NCBI RefSeq assembly: GCF_027568395.1
Contig: NZ_JANKZL010000003.1
Span: 62,001 to 126,000 of the forward strand
Length of the DNA stretch: 64,000 nt
DNA from: Aminobacter sp. HY435
GTDB lineage: Bacteria > Pseudomonadota > Alphaproteobacteria > Rhizobiales > Rhizobiaceae
Direction: 5' to 3'
Shown piece by piece: positions 55,197-64,000 of this stretch. Numbering within the stretch: the first letter of the stretch is position 1; each line of letters starts with the position of its first letter. Made by a program: the position numbers and the translations under genes. The notes below the pieces were generated by a model. The model made no database searches, was not told the origin of the DNA, and saw only the letters and a program-made list of their open reading frames with translations.

Positions 55197-55688
55197 ATGC
55201 TGATGAACCCGGTCTATCACAACCATCTCGTCGAGCGCCTGCGCCGGCTGTTCGGAGCCTCGGCGTGCAGGCTTCAGGTGGCGGCCCTGCCCTGGCGCCG
55301 TGCCGCCCCAGGCATCGAGATCATGCTGATCACCAGCCGCGACACCGGCCGCTGGGTGTTGCCCAAGGGGTGGCCCGAAGAGGCCGAACGGCTGTGCGAA
55401 ACCGCGGCGCGCGAAGCCAGCGAGGAAGCCGGGCTCAGCGGCTCGGTCGAGACGCACGACGCCGGGCACTATTACTACACCAAGGATCTGAGCAACGGCC
55501 AACAGGTGACCTGCGAGGTGCTCGTCTATCCTCTCGAGGTGCGCAAGGTCGCCGAAAAGTGGAAAGAGCGGCGACAGCGCACCCGCAGATGGGTAACGCC
55601 CTCCGAGGCGGCGCGCATGGTCAACGAGCCCGACCTTTGCCGTCTCATCATCGCCTTCGGCGCGGCACAGGCAAAAGTCGCCGCCTGA
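55197..55688 (+). CDS. NUDIX hydrolase
   Basis: 163 residues. A complete Nudix box is present: GWPEEAERLCETAAREASEE followed by AGL (G-x5-E-x7-R-E-x-x-E-E-x-G-L). WVLPKGW leads into it, as in diphosphoinositol-polyphosphate/diadenosine phosphate hydrolases. The C-terminal RRQRTRRWVTPSEAARMVNE segment is typical of this subgroup. Substrate inferred only (NDP-X). ATG 55197 chosen; GTG 55185 or ATG 55203 are possible. Confidence 0.87.
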   Translation: MLMNPVYHNHLVERLRRLFGASACRLQVAALPWRRAAPGIEIMLITSRDTGRWVLPKGWPEEAERLCETAAREASEEAGLSGSVETHDAGHYYYTKDLSNGQQVTCEVLVYPLEVRKVAEKWKERRQRTRRWVTPSEAARMVNEPDLCRLIIAFGAAQAKVAA

Positions 55689-55761
55689 ATCCGCACCGGC
55701 CGACATTTTTCGGGCTCTGCCCATGCCTGCGACAGTCTCGTCGGGCATGGCTTTCTCCCCG

Positions 55762-55770
55762 TTATCCACA
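55762..55770 (+). promoter_or_regulatory. DnaA box
   Basis: TTATCCACA, a perfect strong DnaA box, in the long leader region of nrdJ and eight bases before a NrdR-type box. DnaA is known to control nrd promoters in other bacteria. Confidence 0.55.
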
Positions 55771-55778
55771 CTTGTCCT

Positions 55779-55794
55779 ACACAAGATATTGGGG
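55779..55794 (+). promoter_or_regulatory. NrdR-type box, distal
   Basis: ACACAAGATATTGGGG fits the core of the NrdR consensus acaCwAtATaTwGtgt, apart from one t-to-g change in the left half. It lies 232 bases upstream of the proximal tandem pair. Confidence 0.4.
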
Positions 55795-56025
55795 TCACAA
55801 AATCTGCACAAACGACTTCTTGACGTTAACGCCCGAGTCGCTTTTTATGACTCATGCGCGCTTGTTGAGCGTGTGACCGGAAAGTTCAGAGGCCGGTCCT
55901 TTTTCCCAGCTTCGTGAGTTATCGCTCGCATTTCCACCCGCTCAGGCGGGTTGCGGAGGCGTGCGCCTTGCGGGTGCCAAGGGGTCGGCGGGTAAAAAAT
56001 CGGGACTGGCAGAAATCTTCTGTTA

Positions 56026-56072
56026 ACGCTATATTTAGTGTTTGCAGGCAGCCTGGACGCTAGATAGTGTGA
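56026..56072 (+). promoter_or_regulatory. Tandem NrdR boxes upstream of nrdJ
   Basis: Box A ACGCTATATTTAGTGT (56026-56041) matches acaCwAtATaTwGtgt at nearly every position. Box B ACGCTAGATAGTGTGA (56057-56072) matches the core. They start 31 bp apart, the helical spacing typical of NrdR pairs. NrdR is an ATP/dATP-sensing repressor of ribonucleotide reductase genes. Confidence 0.8.
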
Positions 56073-56305
56073 GTTGTCCCTCCGTGAGGGAATCGCAACC
56101 AAAGTTTCAGTTCGAGGGACCCGAGTTGGTCCGCAAGCTGACGGGACAGCGCTCCGCACGGGGCAATTCCGGTCTGGCGGCGGGCTATGCGGGAAGTGGC
56201 AATCGGCCGTTCGGGCGGCCGGTATCAGCGGGCTTGCGGCTTTCGCACGAGCATGGGGAAATCCCCCGCGAAAGACGCTATATATAGACAAAAGGAAATC
56301 GACCG
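56073..56305 (+). other. Long structured leader of nrdJ
   Basis: 233 bases with no supported ORF between the NrdR boxes and the nrdJ start. It can form several hairpins: CCCTC/GAGGG near 56080, GGACC/GGTCC near 56120, CGGCCG/CGGCCG near 56205 and GGGG/CCCC near 56257. I looked for cobalamin-riboswitch landmarks (B12 box) and did not find them. Possibly a different RNA element. Confidence 0.4.
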
Positions 56306-60088
<3,783 letters not shown>

Positions 60089-60118
60089 GGGTAGCCCGTC
60101 TGGGCAATAACAATGAAC

Positions 60119-60147
60119 AATAGGCCGCCTCACGGCGGCCTATTTTC
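60119..60147 (+). terminator. Rho-independent terminator after nrdJ
   Basis: AATAGGCCGCC / GGCGGCCTATT, 11-bp stem with a 4-base loop, then TTC. 30 bases after the nrdJ stop. Confidence 0.85.
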
Positions 60148-60188
60148 TTATGAAGCTTGATTATGACGAGGCGAACGCCTCACGCCTC

Positions 60189-61094
60189 GTCATACTAGGG
60201 CGGAGCAGGAACGCAGCGACATCGCGAAGACCCTAGTATCCATGCCGTGACATTGCGGCAATGCTCAAGCGGTCCAGAACGCGCCCATCTTCCCCGCCTC
60301 GCATTCCTCACCCTCACGGCATGGATCCTCGGGTCAAGCCCGAGGATGACGAACGCTGGGACGGCTAATCTCGACGTTTAGCGATTTGCGGCGAGTCGCC
60401 AGAATTGAAGATCGGGGGCAGCTCCCCACCCCTTCGTCATCCTAGGGCGGAGCAGGAGCGCAGCGACATCGCGGAGCCCCTAGGATCCATGCCGTGACAT
60501 TGCGGCAATGCTCAAGCGGTCCAGAACGCGCCCATCTTCCCCGCCTCGCATTCCTCACCCTCACGGCATGGATCCTCGGGTCAAGCCCGAGGATGACGAA
60601 CGCTGGGACGGCTAATCTCGACGTTTAGCGATTTGCGGCGAGTCGCCAGAATTGAAGATCGGGGGCAGCTCCCCACCCCTTCGTCATCCTAGGGCGGAGC
60701 AGGAGCGCAGCGACATCGCGGAGCCCCTAGGATCCATGCCGTGACATTGCGGCAATGCTCAAGCGGTCCAGAACGCGCCCATCTTCCCCGCCTCGCATTC
60801 CTCACCCTCACGGCATGGATCCTCGGGTCAAGCCCGAGGATGACGAACGCTGGGACGGCGGCAGCTAATCTCGACGTTTAGCGATTTGCGGAGAGTCGCC
60901 AGAATTGAAGATCGGGGGCGGCTCCCCACCCCTTCGTCATCCTAGGGCGGAGCAGGAGCGCAGCGACGTCGCGAAGACCCTAGAATCCATGCCGTGACAG
61001 GCAATGCTCAAGCGGTCCAGAACGCGCCCACCTTCCCTGCCGCGCATTCCTCACCCTCACGGCATTCATCCTCGGGTCAAGCCCGAGGATGACG
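60189..61094. repeat. Tandem array of 247-bp palindromic units
   Basis: Three full units start at 60189, 60436 and 60683 (periods 247, 247, 253), and a fourth, partial unit starts at 60936 and ends near 61094. Each unit begins with a hairpin ATCCTAGGG ... CCCTAGGAT, continues with CCATGCCGTGA, then an inverted copy TCACGGCATGG, then the hairpin ATCCTCGGG-TCAAG-CCCGAGGAT. Units 2 and 3 are nearly identical. There is no coding potential. Confidence 0.92.
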
Positions 61095-61120
61095 ATGCGG
61101 AGAGGCCTCGGCAACCGGGC

Positions 61121-61408
61121 TCACCACCCAAGTCCGCGAAACAGCTCGTGCCACTCGGGATTGGTCTTCTCGATCAACTCGATCTTCCAATTGCGTGGCC
61201 ATCACTTCAGCGACTTCTCGCGCTGGATGGCGTCGCGGATGTCGAAATGCTCCTCGTACCAGACGAGGCGATGAACGCCGTAGCGCGCGGTGAATCCAGT
61301 GCCCGCGCCAGACTTGTGTTCGGGCAAACGACGCGCGAGATCGTTCGTCACCCCGATGTAGATTGTACCGCCCTTCTGGCTGGCGGTCATGTAGACATAT
61401 CCGGTCAT
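61121..61408 (-). pseudogene. GIY-YIG nuclease-domain gene interrupted by an in-frame TGA
   Basis: Minus-strand frame from ATG 61408. Residues 1-68 contain GIY-YIG features (TGYVYMTASQKGGTIYIGVT, NDLARRLPEHKSG, HRLVWYEEHFDIRDAIQREK). A TGA follows at 61204-61202 after SLK. The same frame then resumes WPRNWKIELIEKTNPEWHEL FRGLGW and stops at 61121, giving about 95 codons, the normal size of this family. Homologues usually have an arginine at that position, so one CGA-to-TGA change explains the break. The gene lies directly beside the palindromic repeat array. Confidence 0.8.
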
Positions 61409-62188
61409 GACGAGAGACTAGTCGCGGCAAAGTTGCACGCAAGCTCTACCGAACCTGCTGACGTCCCTTCCCTAAACCCTTGGGATTCATTGCCGTGACA
61501 TTCCGGCAATGCTCAAGCGGTCCAGAACGCGCCCATCTTCCCCGCCTCGCATTCCTCACACTCACGGCATAGATCCTCGGGTCAAGCCTCTGGGATGACG
61601 AACGCCGGGACGGCGGCAGCTAAAATTCGAAGGTAGCGATTGGCGGAAGCGGAACCATCCGCAACTGCCGACGGCGCTCCTTGCACCCTCTCCGATCAGC
61701 GCGCCCCATTCATCATCCTAGGAGCCGGAGCGCAGCGACGTCGCGGCGACCCAACGTTGCGAACGCAGAGATCATAAGGCATGGACCCGCCCCCAAGGCG
61801 AAGACCGGCCATGGCATCGGTGTCGCCATCCTGTGCCATGCCCGGATCGAGCTCACCTCCAAGGCTCCATCAGACGAACAAGCTACAGCCACCCATCCAA
61901 TGAGCCAATTGTCTGGGTCACTCCTAGCGCAAAGTAGATTCGAACTTGGGAAGGTGGGGTAGTGCGCCGGCGCGATCCCGCAAATCCCAGGTGTGAGTAT
62001 TGCGTCGGCTGCCCCACCCCAACGCCCACCGCGCAATGCAGACGGCCCTACTTGGCTGAGTCCAAGCGGGCCGTTCTTGCGAGCGCTCAACCTCATCCTG
62101 GCTGATGGTTTGAGCGCGCAGTTCCCGTCATCCTGGCGCGGAGCAGGAGCGCCGCGACCTCGCCAAGCCCCCGGGATCCGGCACGCCC
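61409..62188. other. Non-coding stretch with degenerate repeat copies
   Basis: No gene supported. A degenerate unit lies at about 61484-61640 (GTGACATTCCGGCAATGCTC, GATCCTCGGGTCAAGCC). Worn fragments of the CATCCTAGG...CGCAGCGACGTCGCG hairpin lie near 61710-61755 and 62128-62175. A separate stem ACGGCCC-t-ACTTGG/CCAAG-c-GGGCCGT with a downstream TTCTT spans 62042-62078. Confidence 0.6.
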
Positions 62189-62629
62189 TCAGCAGCGCCT
62201 CACCCCGCCACGCCGCGCGCAGCGTTTTGGGCCGCCCGCGCTCTGGTCCGCCACCGCCGGGCCGGCGTCCGCGTCCGTGATGCCGTAGCGCTTGTAGAAG
62301 GCGGCGTTGTCGCGCTCGATCTGCTCGCGCATCAGCTTGTCGTGGCGGATCATCATCGCGTCGCGCGCGGCCCTGCCCGCCGTCGTGGTGACGAGACTGC
62401 CCGCGCCCATCGGGATCATCGAGGCCGCAGCGCCCGCCACGCCTTGCGCGGTGCCGAGCGCCGTCGCCTCCGCCATCATCTGTTTTTCAAGCTTGCGCGT
62501 GTCGTCGGAATAGTCGGGGCCGGCGAAATTCGATTCCTGCGTCGTCGAGCAGGCGGCCAACGCCAACGACAAAGCAACGGCCTGCGCCACCGATCTTGCC
62601 TTTGCTGGATACCTTGCCTTGCCGGCCAT
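62189..62629 (-). CDS. Small lipoprotein, unknown function
   Basis: 146 residues. A lipoprotein signal with lipobox LALAAC is followed by STTQESNFAGPDYSDDTRKL. A glycine/alanine-rich possibly membrane-interacting part (GTAQGVAGAAASMIPMGAGS) and a charged C-terminus (RHDKLMREQIERDNAAFYKR) follow. A strong GAGGGAGG precedes ATG 62629; the longer frame is rejected. Reminiscent of small rhizobial lipoproteins of unknown role. Confidence 0.7.
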   Translation of the reverse strand: MAGKARYPAKARSVAQAVALSLALAACSTTQESNFAGPDYSDDTRKLEKQMMAEATALGTAQGVAGAAASMIPMGAGSLVTTTAGRAARDAMMIRHDKLMREQIERDNAAFYKRYGITDADAGPAVADQSAGGPKRCARRGGVRRC

Positions 62630-62841
62630 TGGCCAACCTCCCTCGCGAGCCGGCACTGCCGACGCATGGCAGGCTTCCCCGCCGCAAGGCACCTCTATGC
62701 CTGCGCGGCGCTACAGTCTTGGACGCGACGGAAATCAACCATGCCTGAGAGGAACACGCGCTGGGGCGCGCAAGGAACAAGGCAGCGCATCGGCGCGCCT
62801 GAAGCTTTGCTGCAATCGGTACGAGCGATGCGGCCCGCCAG

Positions 62842-63294
62842 CTAGAGATGGACGGATCCGGGGCCGTTGCTGGCCTGCGCGTCGGCGGTCGGCTCCGCCT
62901 CGGGCCGGTCCTGGACGAACTGGCCGGCTTCAGGCAAAGGACCCAGCCAATGTTCGCGTCTCGTCGTCCAGAGCTCGTACTCAGGGGCAAGGCCGGTCGG
63001 AACCTCATCCAGGCTGCCAATCGGAACCTCGGCCTCGCCTTCGCTCAGCCATGCGACCCGGCCGCCGCAGGTCGTGCAGAAGCTGCGGTTGGCATAGGTG
63101 CTGGTGTAGCCGCTTTCCTGGTCATAGGCCTCGATCGGCCAAACGGCATAGGCGGCATAAGGGGCGCCGCTGCTCTTCCTGCAGTCGGCGCAGTGGCAAA
63201 GGCCGACGCGAAGCGGCTGACCGCTCACGCGGAACGTCACGCCGCGGCAGAGACAGCTTCCCGAGCGGATTGGCGCCGCAGCATGGTCGGACAT
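62842..63294 (-). CDS. GFA-family (glutathione-dependent formaldehyde-activating enzyme-like) protein
   Basis: 150 residues with zinc-binding cysteines in the GFA order: GSCLCRGVTF, GLCHCADCRKSSGAPYAAYA and RSFCTTCGGRVAW. The proteins have the Mss4-like fold. Only a few members are shown to accelerate glutathione-formaldehyde adduct formation, so the exact role is uncertain. AAGGAG precedes ATG 63294. About 300 bases with no visible gene follow before minE. Confidence 0.88.
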   Translation of the reverse strand: MSDHAAAPIRSGSCLCRGVTFRVSGQPLRVGLCHCADCRKSSGAPYAAYAVWPIEAYDQESGYTSTYANRSFCTTCGGRVAWLSEGEAEVPIGSLDEVPTGLAPEYELWTTRREHWLGPLPEAGQFVQDRPEAEPTADAQASNGPGSVHL

Positions 63295-63602
63295 GGCAGA
63301 TCTCCTTTGCAAAATAACGGCCGCACTTGCCGGTTCGTTCCAAAGTCCAGGAGACTGTTTTTAGCACACCAGGGAGCGGCGTGGATGCAACGCAGGGCCA
63401 GGCAGCGGGACAGTGGCAGAACCCAGCGCAGAGGTAAGAACGCTATTCGCAGAGGTGAGCGACCATCTCCAACTGCATGGCGGGATCAAAAGGACCATCA
63501 AAAGGTGCGACCGCACGCAACTCCGCTGCCGGTGCTGAAGTGGCAAGCCGCAACGCGGCCTCGATGGCGCAGCGCCTTGCAGCGCTGCGCATCTCGCGTG
63601 GC
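63295..63602. other. Gap between the GFA gene and minE
   Basis: About 300 bases in which I see no supported gene or clear regulatory motif apart from the GFA ribosome-binding site at its edge. Confidence 0.4.
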
Positions 63603-63872
63603 TCAGATCGCCGCCGCTGCCTTGATCCCGGCATTCGGGATGTGGATGTCGATTTCCAACGTCGAGGTGGTCGAGCCGCGATCCATGGTGATCTTGACGT
63701 CGTCCTGGCTGATCTGGACGTGCTTGGCGATCACCGCGATGATCTCCTCGCGCAGCACCGCGACGAGATCGGGCTGGTTGCGGTTGTTGCGTTCGTAGGC
63801 GAGCAGCACCTGCAGCCGCTCGCGCGCCACCGGTGCACTGCCGCCACGCTTGAAGAAGTCGAGCAGTTTCAT
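63603..63872 (-). CDS. minE: Cell division topological specificity factor MinE
   Basis: 89 residues: [20 protein letters not shown] membrane-targeting start, VLLAYERNN MinD-contacting helix, and the dimerisation domain [28 protein letters not shown]. It drives MinD off the membrane to restrict MinC action to the poles. Its ATG overlaps the minD stop by four bases (ATGA). Confidence 0.96.
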   Translation of the reverse strand: MKLLDFFKRGGSAPVARERLQVLLAYERNNRNQPDLVAVLREEIIAVIAKHVQISQDDVKITMDRGSTTSTLEIDIHIPNAGIKAAAAI

Positions 63873-64000
63873 GCCACCCTCCTTCCCAGAAGACGGTTAA
63901 GGAGACCTTTCTTCTCGACCGGCGTGACCATCGGCACGTCCTCGCCCTGCAGCCGCTTGGCAGCATCCGCATAGGCGCGGGCGGCGGCGTTGGCCGGCTC
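63869..64000 (-). CDS. minD: Septum site-determining protein MinD (C-terminal part only)
   Basis: 43 codons plus stop are visible, then the window ends. The tail ends [16 protein letters not shown], the amphipathic membrane-targeting helix characteristic of Min[19 protein letters not shown] precedes it. It is the deviant-Walker ATPase partner of MinE; minC is expected upstream, outside the window. Confidence 0.92.
   Translation of the reverse strand, partial: EPANAAARAYADAAKRLQGEDVPMVTPVEKKGLLNRLLGRRVA

Noticed and set aside
55689-56305. Cobalamin riboswitch upstream of nrdJ
   Set aside because: No B12-box-like sequence or typical landmark was visible by eye. A covariance search would settle it.
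60189-61094. CRISPR-like array
   Set aside because: The period is 247 bp with no short repeat/spacer alternation, and there are no cas genes.

Overview
The window looks like chromosomal core DNA of an alphaproteobacterium of the order Hyphomicrobiales (Rhizobiales), most likely Phyllobacteriaceae (Mesorhizobium or Aminobacter type). This rests on high GC, the NDUFA12/DUF2155 pair, a PAS_5/PilZ pair, DUF982, DUF2188 and DUF3126 proteins, a B12-dependent class II ribonucleotide reductase, a DctBD/TctCBA locus, GTG/TTG starts and rhizobial-type intergenic palindromic repeats. It is an inference from gene content; no rRNA is present. I see no plasmid functions, prophage, transposase or CRISPR array.

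Layout. 1-5 kb: end of a glycosyltransferase, tRNA-Cys, a small membrane protein, tRNA-Asn, glutaminase and an exported AbgB-like M20 peptidase. 5-10.3 kb: the most accessory-looking block, with a SARP/TPR-like regulator, then a PAP2-type phosphatase carrying an (Asn-Lys)8 tract, then a subtilisin-like protease that lacks a signal peptide. 10.4-21 kb: housekeeping genes, including an aminotransferase, an M48 protease, a DsbA-like protein, aroQ-accB-accC-aat, DUF2155-NDUFA12 and panBC. 21-35 kb: gatB, a YjhX/TopAI-type toxin, a CBS protein, a rhomboid protease, PAS_5 and PilZ proteins, a transglutaminase-like peptidase, gamma-carbonic anhydrase, cysE, a crotonase lacking the hydratase glutamates, an HD hydrolase, a double cold-shock protein and gloA. 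35-49 kb: ilvA, trkH, a lipoprotein esterase, adenine deaminase and dctBD-tctCBA. 49-55 kb: a stress/low-oxygen-flavoured stretch (PNPOx-like protein, perfect FNR/FixK box, tRNA-Leu, DUF982/DUF2188, wrbA, universal stress protein) plus gpt and NUDIX genes. 55.7-60.1 kb: nrdJ with a long leader, tandem NrdR boxes and a DnaA box. 60.1-62.2 kb: a tandem array of 247-bp palindromic units beside a GIY-YIG endonuclease gene broken by one in-frame TGA. 62.2-64 kb: a lipoprotein, a GFA protein and minE-minD (minD cut by the window edge).

Working together: aroQ-accB-accC-aat form one transcription unit (shikimate step, the biotin carboxyl carrier and carboxylase of acetyl-CoA carboxylase, N-end-rule transferase). 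panB-panC overlap and make pantothenate. DctB/DctD probably control the adjacent tripartite tricarboxylate transporter; a dyad and a GG-N10-GC element lie between them, although DctD has GAFPGA instead of GAFTGA. NrdR and possibly DnaA probably control nrdJ.

The best candidates for something undescribed are the cytosolic PAP2/subtilase pair with its own regulator-like neighbour, and the palindromic repeat array with its GIY-YIG gene. In both cases the function is inference.
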